The notes beneath the pieces were generated by a model. That model had not been told where the DNA came from, did not search any database, and saw only the letters and a list, made by a program, of their open reading frames with translations. A program made the translations under genes and the position numbers. This document shows positions 1 through 10,700 of a stretch of 35,804 nt of DNA, piece by piece. The stretch comes from an uncultured Duganella sp. (GTDB lineage: Bacteria; Pseudomonadota; Gammaproteobacteria; Burkholderiales; Burkholderiaceae): assembly GCA_946482635.1 (NCBI GenBank), contig CAMLSG010000023.1, positions 1 through 35,804 on the forward strand, written 5' to 3'. The first letter of the stretch is position 1. Each line of letters opens with the position of its first letter.

Positions 1-850
<850 letters not shown>

Positions 851-890
851 GATTTTCTCAGTCAGTTGGTATAGGTTGGTGTTGCCTGAA

Positions 891-911
891 AAATGGGGTA
901 CGTCCCCATTT
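891..911 (-). terminator. Hairpin overlapping the argF stop codon, terminator-like
   Basis: AAATGGGG (891-898) pairs with CCCCATTT (904-911) around a 5-nt loop. Read on the minus strand the stem is followed by a run of T, as in an intrinsic terminator, and its first bases overlap the argF TAA. It could terminate or attenuate transcription from argF into argG, or be one of the short palindromic repeats found elsewhere in the window. Confidence 0.5.
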
Positions 912-1836
912 ATTGAGCAATCTTGCCTAGCAGCAAATATTCGATCAGGGCCTTCTGCACGTGCAGGCGGTTCTCTGCTTCGTCCCACACCACGGATTGC
1001 GGGCCGTCGATGACTTCGGCGGCGACTTCTTCGCCGCGGTGGGCCGGCAGGCAGTGCATGAACAGGGCGTCCGGCTTGGCGCGGGACATCTTGGCGGCAT
1101 CGACGATCCAGCCGTCAAAGGCTTTCAGGCGTGCCGCGTTTTCTTCTTCGTAGCCCATCGAGGTCCACACGTCGGTGTTGACCAGGTCTGCGCCTTCGCA
1201 GGCGTCGGACGGGTTGGTGAAGAAGGTGTAGCGGTCGGTCGATACCAGCGACATGTCCATGTCGTAGCCGTGCGGCGTGGAGACATTGACGTGGAAGCCG
1301 AAGACTTCAGCCGCCTGCAGCCAGGAATACAGCATGTTGTTGGCGTCGCCCACCCAGGCCACGACCTTGCCCTTGATCGAGCCGCGATGCTCGATATAGG
1401 TGAAGATGTCGGCAAATACCTGGCATGGATGGTGTTCGTTGGTCAGGCCGTTAATCACCGGCACGCGCGAATGGGCAGCGAAACGCTCGATGATGTCCTG
1501 GCCGAAGGTGCGCACCATGATGATGTCGCACATGCGGGACATCACCTGGCCGGCGTCTTCCACCGGCTCGCCGCGGCCCAGCTGGGAATCGCGGGTATTC
1601 AGGTAGATCGCTGCGCCGCCCAGCTGGTGCATGCCGGCCTCGAAGGACAGGCGGGTACGGGTCGAATTCTTGTCGAACACCATGACCAGGGTGCGGTCGA
1701 TCAGCGGGTGGTAAATCTCGTAGGCCTTGAATTTGCGCTTGATTTCCGCTGCGCGGGCGATCACATATTCGTACTCCTCCAGGGTCAAATCGTTGAACTG
1801 GAGATAGTGCTTGATGCTTTTAGGTGGTATAGACAT
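910..1836 (-). CDS. argF: Ornithine carbamoyltransferase
   Basis: Makes citrulline from ornithine and carbamoyl phosphate in the cytoplasm. The 308-residue length is normal for the family. The carbamoyl-phosphate loop STRTR is at residues 58-62, the HPCQ motif at 136-139, the ornithine-binding SMG loop near 226-228 and the catalytic HCLP at 261-264, followed by AHRGEEV. The ATG at 1836 gives the expected N-terminus. It is the promoter-proximal gene of an argF-argG pair, the product of ArgF feeding ArgG. A consensus TATAAT lies about 31 bases upstream. An aspartate carbamoyltransferase is excluded by the SMG and HCLP motifs. Confidence 0.97.
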   Translation of the reverse strand: MSIPPKSIKHYLQFNDLTLEEYEYVIARAAEIKRKFKAYEIYHPLIDRTLVMVFDKNSTRTRLSFEAGMHQLGGAAIYLNTRDSQLGRGEPVEDAGQVMSRMCDIIMVRTFGQDIIERFAAHSRVPVINGLTNEHHPCQVFADIFTYIEHRGSIKGKVVAWVGDANNMLYSWLQAAEVFGFHVNVSTPHGYDMDMSLVSTDRYTFFTNPSDACEGADLVNTDVWTSMGYEEENAARLKAFDGWIVDAAKMSRAKPDALFMHCLPAHRGEEVAAEVIDGPQSVVWDEAENRLHVQKALIEYLLLGKIAQ

Positions 1837-1867
1837 CTTTGCAAAGTTTTGCTGCGGTGGACTAAAG

Positions 1868-1873
1868 ATTATA
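1868..1873 (-). promoter_or_regulatory. Likely -10 box of the argF promoter
   Basis: On the minus strand this reads TATAAT, a perfect sigma-70 -10 hexamer, between the histidine-kinase stop and the argF start. No good -35 hexamer is seen at 16-18 bp, so the promoter may need an activator or be weak. The predicted leader is about 25 nt. It would let argF be transcribed independently of the kinase gene upstream. Confidence 0.4.
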
Positions 1874-1881
1874 CGGGCATT

Positions 1882-4716
1882 TCAGTAAATCGTGGCCGGG
1901 CGTTCGGGATCATGGTGCGGCGCCGATATCGGCAGGTCCAGCGTGAAGGTGGTGCCTGCGTCGCTGCTGTCGACGGCGATCTGGCCGCCCAGCAGGGAGG
2001 TGACGATGTTGTAACTGATTGATAAGCCCAGGCCCGAGCCGCCCTGGCCCAGTTTGGTGGTGAAAAACGGGTCGAAGATGCGCGTCAGGTTTTCCTGCGC
2101 GATGCCGCCGCCGTCGTCACTGAAGGATATTAGCACGCGGTCCTCCACCGGCGTGGAGGCCACCAGGCGCAGTTGGCCGCCTTCGCGGCCGTCGAAGGCA
2201 TGCAGCAGGGCGTTGTTGATCAGGTTCGTGACCACCTGGCCAAAGGGGCCGGGGTAGCTGTCCAGCATGATCAGCTCCGGCACGTCGAATTCGATCTTGT
2301 GGCCGTCCTTGCGGATGCGGTTCATCACCGTGGCCACCACCTCGTGCGTCACCTGGTGCAGGTTGAAGATGCGGCGCTGTTCGGTGGTGCGGTCCACCGC
2401 CACCTGCTTGAAGCTGGAAACCAGGTCCGCCGCGCTGTGCAGGCCGCGCATTACCAGGGCCGAGGCCTTGCGCGTATTGTCGATGAAGGACAGCAGTTCG
2501 GACTTGCGCAGTCCCGGGCCGTTGATCGCGTCTTCCAGTTCGTTGGTCTTCTGTTCAAGCGTGCTGGCAATCAGCAGGCTGTTGCCGATCGGCGTATTCA
2601 GTTCATGCGCCACGCCCGCCATCAGCGCGCCAAGGGCAGCGAGCTTTTGCTGCGATACCAGTTGCGACTGGGCTTCCTGCAGCTGGCCGTAGGCCAGGGC
2701 GTTATCGAGCGCGATGGCGCCGTAGGCGCAAAGGGTGCGGAAAATCAGCCGTTCCCGTTCGCCATAGGCATTGGCGTGCATCGCTTGCGCCGTCATCACG
2801 CCCAGCGCCCGTTCGCCCACCAGCAGCGGCACGTACAGGGCGCTGCGGCTGGCTGCAGTGCCGGGCGTGACCGTGCTGTCGCGCTCGGTCGGGATCTGGT
2901 CGATGTACACCTCGCGCCGCTCGCGCAGGCATTGCGCGGTGTAGGCGGTGGGGTGGTCGAGCGGGATCGCGTTGCGGGGCAGGGCCTGGCCGGCTTCCAC
3001 GCCGAAGGCGCGTTCCAGCTGGCGGCCCGCCGCATCGACCAGGTAGACCGCGAAGGTATTGGCCGACAGCAGGGCGTGGGTGTGGCGGTCCAGGGCCTGG
3101 AATACGGCGCCCGCATCGAGGTGGGTGGTGATTTCCTGGCCGATGGCCGATAGCCGCTCCAGCAGCTTGGTCGTTTGCTGCAGCACTTCGGCGCGGCGCG
3201 CTTCCGACATCGCCAGCTCGCGATGGTGCAGGCCTTCCGCGCGCGCCTGCTCGGTCTGGTGGTGCACTTGCATGGCGATCGCGCGGCTGGTGGCTTCCAG
3301 CGTGTGCGTTTTCTCGCGCGCGGCGCTGGCTGCTGTCGCCATCTCATAAGCGCGGGCGAAATCTCCCAGGCGCGCATATTCCGCGCCCAGCGCGTCGTAC
3401 AGGTCGCCCGGCACGGTGTAGCCCTTGATGGTCTGCGCCGCTTCCAGCGCCTTGTGCAGGTAGTGCAGGCGGGCGTTGGGTGCTTCCATGCCGGGCGGCG
3501 CGGACAACTGGAGCTGGCCGTGGATCAGGGCCAGCACGCGCAGCGCGGCCACGTGGTGGAAGGCGTTGTGGTGGCGCGAGGCGCGTTCCACTGCCAGCAG
3601 CGCCATGTCCAGCGCCTCCAGCGAGCGATTCAGGAAGCACAGGGCATGCGCTTGGCCGCGCAGCGCGACAATCTTGAAGTCGCCCTGCTGCAGCGCTTCG
3701 GCGCGCTCCGACAGGCGCTGGAACGCGTCCAGCGCCTCGCCGTAATCCTTCTTGTCCAGGCACAGCTCGCCCAGGTGCTGCAGGGCGATGGCGTAGGTGC
3801 GGCCGTTGGCTTGCGGCGCCAGGATCACCAGCGCTTCGCGCAGCAATTCCTCCGCCGCGTCCAGCCGGCCCAGGCGGCGCACGATGTCCGCCGTGTGCAC
3901 CAGGCAGGAGCCGATACTGCGCGGCCAGCCAGTGGGCCGGGCAAGATCCATGGCGCGCTGCATCCATTCCAGGCCGGAATGGTGGTCGTTCAGCTGCGAG
4001 AATTTTTCCGCAATATTGATCGCTGCGGTAGCGGCGGCGCGGATCTGGCCCGTCTCCAGCGCGGCCTCGTAGCTGCGGATGTAGAAGCCGGCCGAGTTGC
4101 CGATGTCGCCGGCCTGGCTGGCGGCGATGGCGAAAAAGTCGTTGATCCAGCAATCGACGCTGGGCGCTACCTCTTCGGACAGGTCGAAACGCAGGCCCCA
4201 GCGCTCGCTGGCAGCATGCAGGTCGCGCAGGGCAGCCCAGCGCGCCTGGACCGCATCGGCAATCGCCGCGCGCTGCTCGTCGCCCGCCGCGTGGGCGGCA
4301 TTGGAGCAGGCTTCCAGCTCGGCATCGCGCTGGTCGTGGTTGCCCCGGTCGACGGAAATCCAGGCTTTCAGCCAGTGCGCGTCGGCGCGGCCGATATTGT
4401 CGCCTTGTGCTTCGAATACTTCCAATGCACGCGCAGCCTGGTTGGCTGCCGCATCAAGTTCGCCCTGCAGCCAGCGGATCTCGCCATCGACCAGTTGCAG
4501 CCGCGCTTCCAGCGAAGCGCGCGCATCGTCGGGCAGGTGGGCGGATGGCAGCAGGGCTGCCGCCTCGCCCGCCAGCTCCTGCGCCCGCTTGCCGTCGCGC
4601 TGGCGCAGGTGCCAGGCCAGGGGCAGCAGCACCGGAAGCCGCGCAATGCCGCGCAGGGGCAAGAGCTCAAGCTCCCACTGCGCAACGGCATCGTCATCGG
4701 CAAACTGAAGCTGCAT
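1882..4716 (-). CDS. Sensor histidine kinase with TPR-like N-terminus and GAF domain
   Basis: A 944-residue cytoplasmic-looking kinase with no signal peptide or clear membrane segment. Roughly the first 480 residues are helical repeats rich in Ala/Leu that resemble tetratricopeptide repeats, for example ALQHLGELCLDKKDYGEAL. A coiled linker leads to a GAF domain at about 535-675, then a His-box GVAHELNTPIGNS with the phospho-acceptor His at about 704. The ATPase domain carries an N-box (TNLINNALLHAF), a G1 box (DDGGGI near 867), an F-box (FDPFFTTK) and a G2 box (GGSGLGLS). It starts 10 bp after rsgA, as the last gene of a packed run. No response regulator is encoded in the window, so partner and signal are unknown. 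The TPR part could sense a protein ligand and the GAF a small molecule. Confidence 0.93.
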   Translation of the reverse strand: MQLQFADDDAVAQWELELLPLRGIARLPVLLPLAWHLRQRDGKRAQELAGEAAALLPSAHLPDDARASLEARLQLVDGEIRWLQGELDAAANQAARALEVFEAQGDNIGRADAHWLKAWISVDRGNHDQRDAELEACSNAAHAAGDEQRAAIADAVQARWAALRDLHAASERWGLRFDLSEEVAPSVDCWINDFFAIAASQAGDIGNSAGFYIRSYEAALETGQIRAAATAAINIAEKFSQLNDHHSGLEWMQRAMDLARPTGWPRSIGSCLVHTADIVRRLGRLDAAEELLREALVILAPQANGRTYAIALQHLGELCLDKKDYGEALDAFQRLSERAEALQQGDFKIVALRGQAHALCFLNRSLEALDMALLAVERASRHHNAFHHVAALRVLALIHGQLQLSAPPGMEAPNARLHYLHKALEAAQTIKGYTVPGDLYDALGAEYARLGDFARAYEMATAASAAREKTHTLEATSRAIAMQVHHQTEQARAEGLHHRELAMSEARRAEVLQQTTKLLERLSAIGQEITTHLDAGAVFQALDRHTHALLSANTFAVYLVDAAGRQLERAFGVEAGQALPRNAIPLDHPTAYTAQCLRERREVYIDQIPTERDSTVTPGTAASRSALYVPLLVGERALGVMTAQAMHANAYGERERLIFRTLCAYGAIALDNALAYGQLQEAQSQLVSQQKLAALGALMAGVAHELNTPIGNSLLIASTLEQKTNELEDAINGPGLRKSELLSFIDNTRKASALVMRGLHSAADLVSSFKQVAVDRTTEQRRIFNLHQVTHEVVATVMNRIRKDGHKIEFDVPELIMLDSYPGPFGQVVTNLINNALLHAFDGREGGQLRLVASTPVEDRVLISFSDDGGGIAQENLTRIFDPFFTTKLGQGGSGLGLSISYNIVTSLLGGQIAVDSSDAGTTFTLDLPISAPHHDPERPATIY

Positions 4717-4726
4717 CGGCGTCCCG

Positions 4727-5626
4727 TCAGTAAAGCGTTTGCGATGACTCGTGCAACAACTGGCCGTACAGCGTATGCCGCATTTTCGCGATCTTGCCCT
4801 CGTTGACGGCTTCCAGCACCGCGCATTGCGGCTCGCTCAGGTGCCGGCAGTTGTAGAACCGGCAGCCCCCAAGATAGGGCTGGAAATCGCGGAAGGCACG
4901 CTCCAGCATGCCTTCGCTCAGGTGGTACAGGCCGAATTCCTGGAAGCCCGGCGAATCGATCACGCTCGAATCCGGACCCACGTGGTAGAGGCGGGTGAAA
5001 GTGGTGGTGTGCTTGCCGGTGTCGAGCGCCTCGCTGATTTCGCGCGTGGCGATGTCGGCGTCCGGCACCAGGATGTTGATCAACGAAGACTTGCCCATGC
5101 CGGACTGGCCGATCAGGATCGAGGAATGCCCTTGCAGCAGCGGCGCCAGGGTGGCGCCAGTCTGCTCCGGCTGGCCGGTGGCGGAAACTTCGATCACCTC
5201 ATAGCCCATCGCCGAATAGACCTGCAGGCGCTTGCGGGCGTGTTCGAGCATGTCGGTCACGTCGACCTTGTTCAGCAGCAGGCGCACGTGGATGCCGGCC
5301 GCTTCTGCCGCCACCAGGGCGCGCGACACCAGGTCGTCCGAGAAACTTGGTTCCGTGGCGACCACGATGAACAGTTGGTCGACATTGGCGGCCAACAGCT
5401 TGGACTTGTACTGGTCGGAGCGGTACAGCAGCGTCTTGCGCTCCTGGAGCTTGTCGATCACCGCCTGGTCGGGCGAGGTCAGGGTCAGGTCGACGATGTC
5501 GCCGACCGCCACATTGGTCTTCTTGCCGCGCGTGACGCATTGTAGGCGCTGGCCTTCCGCTTCCGCCAGGTAGTGGCGGCCGTGGGCTGCGATGATGGTG
5601 CCGGTGCGTTTGGTTCCTTTGCTCAT
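4727..5626 (-). CDS. rsgA: Small ribosomal subunit biogenesis GTPase RsgA
   Basis: A circularly permuted GTPase that assists late maturation of the 30S subunit. At 299 residues it has the expected order: an N-terminal OB-fold, then the G4 motif NKVD (119-122), then the P-loop GQSGMGKS (173-180), the G2 Thr-rich segment HTTTFT, and G3 DSPG (224-227). A C-terminal zinc knuckle uses Cys255, Cys260, His262 and Cys268. Having G4 before G1 is diagnostic of the permuted family. Its ATG overlaps the stop of the pterin dehydratase gene by 4 bp (ATGA), so translation is probably coupled. Confidence 0.97.
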   Translation of the reverse strand: MSKGTKRTGTIIAAHGRHYLAEAEGQRLQCVTRGKKTNVAVGDIVDLTLTSPDQAVIDKLQERKTLLYRSDQYKSKLLAANVDQLFIVVATEPSFSDDLVSRALVAAEAAGIHVRLLLNKVDVTDMLEHARKRLQVYSAMGYEVIEVSATGQPEQTGATLAPLLQGHSSILIGQSGMGKSSLINILVPDADIATREISEALDTGKHTTTFTRLYHVGPDSSVIDSPGFQEFGLYHLSEGMLERAFRDFQPYLGGCRFYNCRHLSEPQCAVLEAVNEGKIAKMRHTLYGQLLHESSQTLY

Positions 5627-5964
5627 GCCTGGCCCAGTGCATCGGCCTTGGCGGCGCAGATGAAATCGTTGATCGACAAGCCGTTGACCGAGTGCGTGTC
5701 GTAGCGCACCTGGCAGGTCTTGTAGCCCACCACCAGCTCGGGGTGATGGTCTTCGCGATGGGAGATATAGGCCAGCGCATTCACGAAAGCCATCGTCTCG
5801 TAGTAGTTATTGAAGCCGAAAGTGTTCACCAGCTTGCCGCTGGCCATGCTCCAGCCATCCAGCAACTGGACCAGGCGCAGCGCCTCAGCGGCGTCCAGGG
5901 CCTGCGACTGGTGGCTACAGCGCAGCGCGCGCAAATCGGCCGCGGTTTGGATATTCGCTGTCAT
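5623..5964 (-). CDS. phhB: Pterin-4a-carbinolamine dehydratase
   Basis: Dehydrates 4a-hydroxytetrahydrobiopterin, recycling the pterin cofactor of aromatic amino acid hydroxylases. The 113-residue protein carries the family signature around DHHPEL, followed by [12 protein letters not shown], which matches the conserved TH-x-x-x-GL-x-x-x-D segment. No phenylalanine hydroxylase lies in the window, so its role here may be general pterin recycling or the moonlighting role known for such proteins. It overlaps by 4 bp both the M48 protease gene upstream and rsgA downstream, forming a tightly coupled trio. The symbol is given by family and orthology is not proven. Confidence 0.92.
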   Translation of the reverse strand: MTANIQTAADLRALRCSHQSQALDAAEALRLVQLLDGWSMASGKLVNTFGFNNYYETMAFVNALAYISHREDHHPELVVGYKTCQVRYDTHSVNGLSINDFICAAKADALGQA

Positions 5965-7232
5965 TGGGATGCTGCCAGGTTGAGTTGACGAATCCGCACG
6001 CTGGCGGGCGGGTGCGAATCGTAGAAGGCCGAATGCAGCGGGTCAGGCGTCAGGGTCGACGCATTGTCCTCGTACATCTTGACCAGCGCCGACACCAGGT
6101 CGCGCGCATCGGTATGCTTGGCGGCGAAGGCATCGGCTTCGAACTCGTGCTTACGCGAGCTGAGCGACATCAGCGGGCCAAACAGGAAAGTAAATACCGG
6201 CAACACCAGCATGAACAGCAGCAGTGCCAGTGCGTCGTTGGACTGGCCGGGCACGATGATCGGATTCACGCCCAGGCCGGTGTAGAACCACAGCTGGCCT
6301 TTCAGGTAGCCCAGCAGGGCCAGGAAGCCCAGCGACAGGCCGAACATCACCACGATGCGCTTGACGATGTGTTTCAGCTTGAAGTGGCCCAGTTCGTGGG
6401 CCAGCACAGCTTCCACCTCCTGCGGCGACAGGCTGGACACCAGGGTATCGTAAAACACGATGCGCTTGGCCGCGCCGAAACCGGAGAAATAGGCATTGCC
6501 ATGCGCGCTGCGCTTGGACCCGTCCATCACGAACAAGCCCTTGGAGGCAAAGCCCACGCGCGCCATCAGGCCCTCGATGCGCTGCTTCAGCGATTCGTCG
6601 GCCAGCGGCGTGAATTTATTGAACAGCGGCGCGATCAGGTTAGGGTAGAGCGCCATCACCAGCAACTGGAAGCCGCACCACACGAACCAGGCGTACAGCC
6701 ACCACAGGCTGCCCGCTTTCTCCATCAGCACCAGGATCACCCACACCAGCGGCAGTCCGATCACGGCAGCGACGCCGACGCCTTTGACCAGGTCGAAGAA
6801 GAACAGGCGCTTGCTCATCTTGTTGAAGCCGAAGCGCTCTTCCAGCGTGAACTGGCGGTAGTAATCGAGCGGCAGGTCGATCAGGCCCGAGACCACGGTG
6901 AAGGCGACGATCAGCGCAAGCTGGTAAGTCATGCCGCCACCGGTGGCGTTGAACAGGGAAGTCGACAGCCATTGCAGGCCGCCCAGCAAGGTAAAGCAAA
7001 TCAGCGCAATGCTGGACACCATCATGTTCAAAAGCCCAAGCTTGGTGCGCGCGATGGTGTAGTCGGCGGCTTTCTGGTGGGCGGCAAGGGGGATCTTTTC
7101 CGCGAAATCGGCTGGCACGGCGGCGCGGTTTTGCAATACATGGCGGATGTGGCGCGAGGCAAGCCAGAAGCGCACCACCAGGGTTAATGTTAAAAATGCA
7201 ATGAACAAAAACGAAAACGCGTGTGAATACAT
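5961..7232 (-). CDS. M48 (Ste24-type) membrane zinc metallopeptidase
   Basis: An integral membrane protease of 423 residues, the size of the Ste24/CAAX-protease-1 branch of M48 and longer than HtpX. Several hydrophobic segments flank the catalytic motif HELGH (279-283); the third zinc ligand is expected in EFEAD (363-367). The segment NAYFSGFG before the HExxH is also typical. In bacteria such proteins are thought to take part in membrane protein quality control; prenylated substrates are not expected. It is the first gene of the run that continues into the pterin dehydratase and rsgA, and is divergent from orn with 57 bp between the two starts. Confidence 0.92.
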   Translation of the reverse strand: MYSHAFSFLFIAFLTLTLVVRFWLASRHIRHVLQNRAAVPADFAEKIPLAAHQKAADYTIARTKLGLLNMMVSSIALICFTLLGGLQWLSTSLFNATGGGMTYQLALIVAFTVVSGLIDLPLDYYRQFTLEERFGFNKMSKRLFFFDLVKGVGVAAVIGLPLVWVILVLMEKAGSLWWLYAWFVWCGFQLLVMALYPNLIAPLFNKFTPLADESLKQRIEGLMARVGFASKGLFVMDGSKRSAHGNAYFSGFGAAKRIVFYDTLVSSLSPQEVEAVLAHELGHFKLKHIVKRIVVMFGLSLGFLALLGYLKGQLWFYTGLGVNPIIVPGQSNDALALLLFMLVLPVFTFLFGPLMSLSSRKHEFEADAFAAKHTDARDLVSALVKMYEDNASTLTPDPLHSAFYDSHPPASVRIRQLNLAASQ

Positions 7233-7289
7233 TCTGTGCCTGTGAGAAAATGGCGGATTAACCTGCCTAATATTGTCTTAGAGAGAATT

Positions 7290-7877
7290 ATGTCACAAGC
7301 GAACGACACCCCAGCAACCCCGGCCACCCCACAGCGCCCGAATGAAATGAACCTGGTGTGGGTCGACATGGAGATGACCGGCCTGGAGCCTGAGACCGAC
7401 CGCATTATCGAAGTGGCAATGGTGGTCACCGACATGCACCTGAACGTGCTGGCCGAAGGCCCGGTGCTGGCGATCCACCAGTCGGACGAAACGCTGGACA
7501 AGATGGACGCCTGGAACAAGGGCACCCACGGCCGCTCCGGCCTGATCGACCGCGTCAAGGCGTCGACCGTGACCGAAGCCCAGGCAGAAGCCGAATTCAT
7601 CGCCTTCATGCGCCAATGGGTCCCGAACGGCAAATCCCCGATGTGCGGTAACACCATCGGCCAGGACCGCCGCTTCATGGTCAAGTACATGCCGAAGCTG
7701 GAGGCCTTCTTCCACTACCGCAATATCGACGTGTCGACCCTGAAAGAGCTGGGCCGCCGCTGGAAGCCGGAAATGGTCGCCGGCTTCAAGAAAGCCCAGA
7801 AGCACACCGCCCTGGCCGACATCATCGAATCGATCGAAGAGCTCAAGTACTACCGCGAGAACTTCATCAAGCTCTAA
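7290..7877 (+). CDS. orn: Oligoribonuclease
   Basis: A 3'-5' exoribonuclease that finishes RNA decay by degrading very short oligonucleotides, including pGpG from c-di-GMP turnover. The 195-residue product has the DEDDh layout: Asp26 and Glu28 in [11 protein letters not shown], Asp126 in [11 protein letters not shown], and His172 and Asp177 in KHTALADI. The ATG at 7290 is preceded by GAGAGA at 7281-7286; an upstream in-frame start at 7236 would add an unconserved tail. The N-terminus carries a short Pro/Thr-rich extension (about residues 5-17) before the conserved core. It is transcribed away from the M48 gene and ends at a long hairpin shared with the convergent ABC operon. Confidence 0.97.
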   Translation: MSQANDTPATPATPQRPNEMNLVWVDMEMTGLEPETDRIIEVAMVVTDMHLNVLAEGPVLAIHQSDETLDKMDAWNKGTHGRSGLIDRVKASTVTEAQAEAEFIAFMRQWVPNGKSPMCGNTIGQDRRFMVKYMPKLEAFFHYRNIDVSTLKELGRRWKPEMVAGFKKAQKHTALADIIESIEELKYYRENFIKL

Positions 7878-7888
7878 ACAGCCGAGCC

Positions 7889-7925
7889 CGTGTCAACCTT
7901 GGGGTCAGGCCCCCAGGTTGACACG
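7889..7925. terminator. Long hairpin between the convergent orn and ABC operon
   Basis: The arms 7889-7899 and 7915-7925 are exact complements (CGTGTCAACCT and AGGTTGACACG), continued after one mismatch by GGGG pairing with CCCC, with a CAG loop. It is a 16-pair stem without a strong T-run on either side. It holds the stop codon of the last ABC permease (7905-7907). It probably separates two convergent transcripts and protects 3' ends. The core GGGGTCAGGCCCC resembles the palindromes at 21137-21234. Confidence 0.6.
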
Positions 7926-9266
7926 AGCTGTGCTGCGCAGCCCGAGCAGCAGCGCGGCGCCCGCCAGCAAGGCCAGCGCACAGCCTAGCGGGACAGGCGG
8001 CAAGCCTGCTCCCGTCGCCGGGACAAACACCGGCAGCCGTGTAAAGTCCGCCGCCCCGAACGGCTTTTCGTCGAACACATAGGGGTAGAAGTGGCGCCGC
8101 ACGCGCTCGTGGTAGGCGGCCACGCGATCCAGGTAGGCCATGCGGGCCTGCAGGTCTGTCCCCGCCAGCCGATGCAGCAGAACCTGCACATTCACTCCCG
8201 CCAGCAATAATCCCGCGTTGCGCGTCCACTCTTCACGCGACCACAGCGCGTTGCGGTACTGCGTCGCCTGCCCCGCAACCATGTCATCCCCGGCCTGATG
8301 CATGGAGTAATACCATTTCCAATGGAAGCCTTCAGGCAGCGGCGCCGTGTCCTTCCACTCGGGATTGGTGCGGAAGAAGCGCTGCATTGTCTCTTCCCTC
8401 GGCTTGTCCCACGCCGTATGCACCGCCTGGCGCTGCGCCAGGGCCAGTTCCGCGCCTTGCGCAACCGGAATGGCCCGCTCCAGCGCAGCGTTGACTGCCG
8501 TCGGCAGCACCAGTGCGAGCAGCACGAACGCGGCCAGCAGCAACGCGGCGCCCGCTGCGGCGTTACGCGCCACGGCCGCGCCCCAGGCGGCCGCGCCGCA
8601 CCAGAAAACAAGGTAGAGCAGCGCGGCGCCCGCCATCAGGGCCGTTTCACCCGGTGCGGCGCCGGATAGGAGCGCGCCGGCAAGCAATGGCAGGAGCAAG
8701 GCTGCGGCAACCAGGGCAAGCCGCAGCAGCACGCGGCGGCGCCACAGCACGCCGGGCTTGCCGGGCAGGGAAGACAGCAACCGCAAACGCCCGGCCTCGC
8801 GCTCGCCGCTGACCATGTCGTGCATCAGGGCGATGATGAACAGCGGCGCCAGGTAGACCAGCACAAAGGCGAAGTCGAATCGTCCCGGCGCGGCCAGCTC
8901 AGGGTTGATCGCTTCCGATTCATAGAGCTGCGCTTGCAACCCCAGGGCGCGCACCTGCAGCGCATAGGGCTGGACGTCCCGCTGTCCGATGGCGGCAAAG
9001 GCCAGTGGTGACGCCGGGTCGAAGGTCAGGTGGGGCGTGTAGTAGGCCGTGAGCCCGGCATCGCCGTCGGCAGGCTGGCGCGCCGCCCGCTCTGCAAGGT
9101 CGGCGGCATGGACGGCAGCAATCCGTTCCAGCGCGACGCGCTGCGCGCCCATCACACGCATGCCGTTCCAGACCGACAGTGCGGCCAGTAGCGCCAGTAC
9201 CACGAACGCCGCAGCCGCGGGCCGCGAGCGTAGCAACAGCAGGAGTTCAAATTTCCAGTTCTTCAT
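7905..9266 (-). CDS. ABC-2 type permease, DUF3526-like (second of two)
   Basis: A 453-residue membrane protein and the last gene of the six-gene operon. It has one N-terminal membrane helix (about 17-35), a large extracytoplasmic loop, a cluster of hydrophobic helices in the middle (about 130-270), another large soluble segment with conserved-looking aromatic stretches such as FHWKWYYSMHQ, and a C-terminal helix near the end. This layout fits ABC-2 permeases annotated with DUF3526, related to the NosY type. It begins immediately after the stop of the first permease with no gap, so the two are probably co-translated and pair as a heterodimer with the ATPase. The substrate is unknown. Confidence 0.85.
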   Translation of the reverse strand: MKNWKFELLLLLRSRPAAAAFVVLALLAALSVWNGMRVMGAQRVALERIAAVHAADLAERAARQPADGDAGLTAYYTPHLTFDPASPLAFAAIGQRDVQPYALQVRALGLQAQLYESEAINPELAAPGRFDFAFVLVYLAPLFIIALMHDMVSGEREAGRLRLLSSLPGKPGVLWRRRVLLRLALVAAALLLPLLAGALLSGAAPGETALMAGAALLYLVFWCGAAAWGAAVARNAAAGAALLLAAFVLLALVLPTAVNAALERAIPVAQGAELALAQRQAVHTAWDKPREETMQRFFRTNPEWKDTAPLPEGFHWKWYYSMHQAGDDMVAGQATQYRNALWSREEWTRNAGLLLAGVNVQVLLHRLAGTDLQARMAYLDRVAAYHERVRRHFYPYVFDEKPFGAADFTRLPVFVPATGAGLPPVPLGCALALLAGAALLLGLRSTARVNLGA

Positions 9267-10700
9267 TCAGATATTCCTTTCCAGGCGGCGCGCGACCCAG
9301 GCGGCCAGCAATGCGGCGGCGCCCAGCCAGCCGGCTAAGATGGCCAATGCGGGCCATACGCGCTGCGTGACCGTAAGTTCAAGCGGGGAGGGAGGATGGC
9401 TGTAGCGCGGCAGCGCGCGCCAGTAGTCAGCCGAAATGCGCTGGGCACGATCGTCGTGGTACTTCACTTTTTCGGCGTGCAACCGGTTCAGCGCCTGGAC
9501 CAGGCGATAGCGGTAGTCCTCGCCGGCCAGAAGGAAGCGCTCATGCGCCGCACGGTCGGTATCTGCCAGCGCCGCCGACATGCTGCGCAATGCCAGTAGC
9601 GGCACCGCCAGCGCCGCCGTATCCAGCACGTTGCCTTGCGCGGCCTGGCGTGCAAAGTCGCGCTGCATGCTGGACAAAAACAGCTCGCTGGTCAGGCGCT
9701 CGCCTTCCTCGATCACCAGCCCCTTGTAGTTGACGGGCAGTTCCTCCACCTTGCTGACGCCATAGCGTTTCAGCACGCTGTCGCGGAAATTGCGGAAGTA
9801 GGGATCGTCCGGATTATGGCTGTCCCCGATGCGCGCCAGTTCGGCGTGGACGGCGGCTTCCATTTCGATGCGGGTAGGGCGCGGCACCAGGCCGGAAGCC
9901 AGGTCGGGCAGCACGCGCGGCAGCAGCACTGCCATCAGGGCCCAGGCGCCGACCAGCAAAAGCAGCGCATCGCGCGCCCGCCGCGCCAGCGCGGAAAGCA
10001 AGATCGCAGCGACGGACCACAACAGCAGGTATGCAGCATAGCCCAGCGCCAGCCAGCCGGCCGGCGCCGCCAGCAGCGGATCGGCCGCCGCGATCAGCAC
10101 CAGGGCTGCCAGCGCCGGCGCCGCCAGCAGGAGGGCCAACACACTGTGTGCCGTCAGCTTGCCTGCCACCAGCGCACCGCCGCTGACGCCATGGGCCAGC
10201 ATTAGCCGCAGTTGCCCCCGTTCGCGCTCGCGTGCCAGGGCGCCGAAACCCAGGAATACCAGAAGCAAGGGCGCCAGCACCTGCAGCACGAAGGCCGGCG
10301 TCAATTGCCCGAAGCGCAGCAATAGCGAGGACTGGCCGGCGTCGCTGAAGTTGGCGCTGTTCTGGCGATGCCCTTCCAGGTACAGCGTGCTGCCGGTGAA
10401 AGGGGCGACGCCGAAGTCGAAGAAGGCGAGGGCAGTCAGCGGGCGGAACACGTAGTGCCCGTAATGCACCACCCGATGCGGATGGCGGTCCGGCTGGCTG
10501 TTCCACTGGTCGTCGGCCTGCTGCTGGAGGCGGGCACGCTGCGCTTCCACGCTGTGGGCGCGCTCCAGGCTGACCATGATGGCCGCCAGCGTCAGCACCA
10601 GCAGCAGGCCAGCCGCAGCAACAGCGACCCTGTTGCGCCGCAGGGCGCGCCATTCCTCCAGCGCCACCCGCCAGGCGATAGCGGCAAACGCGGGCCTCAT
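9267..10700 (-). CDS. ABC-2 type permease, DUF3526-like (first of two)
   Basis: A 477-residue membrane protein built like its downstream neighbour: an N-terminal helix (about 25-45), an extracytoplasmic domain, a run of hydrophobic helices (about 140-270), a second soluble domain and a C-terminal helix followed by a short Arg-rich tail. The two are clearly diverged paralogues rather than a recent duplication. Its ATG overlaps the ATPase stop codon by 4 bp, so the stoichiometry of ATPase and permeases is probably set by coupling. In known operons such pairs sit beside TonB receptors or copper enzyme maturation genes; here the receptor is two genes upstream. Confidence 0.85.
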   Translation of the reverse strand: MRPAFAAIAWRVALEEWRALRRNRVAVAAAGLLLVLTLAAIMVSLERAHSVEAQRARLQQQADDQWNSQPDRHPHRVVHYGHYVFRPLTALAFFDFGVAPFTGSTLYLEGHRQNSANFSDAGQSSLLLRFGQLTPAFVLQVLAPLLLVFLGFGALARERERGQLRLMLAHGVSGGALVAGKLTAHSVLALLLAAPALAALVLIAAADPLLAAPAGWLALGYAAYLLLWSVAAILLSALARRARDALLLLVGAWALMAVLLPRVLPDLASGLVPRPTRIEMEAAVHAELARIGDSHNPDDPYFRNFRDSVLKRYGVSKVEELPVNYKGLVIEEGERLTSELFLSSMQRDFARQAAQGNVLDTAALAVPLLALRSMSAALADTDRAAHERFLLAGEDYRYRLVQALNRLHAEKVKYHDDRAQRISADYWRALPRYSHPPSPLELTVTQRVWPALAILAGWLGAAALLAAWVARRLERNI

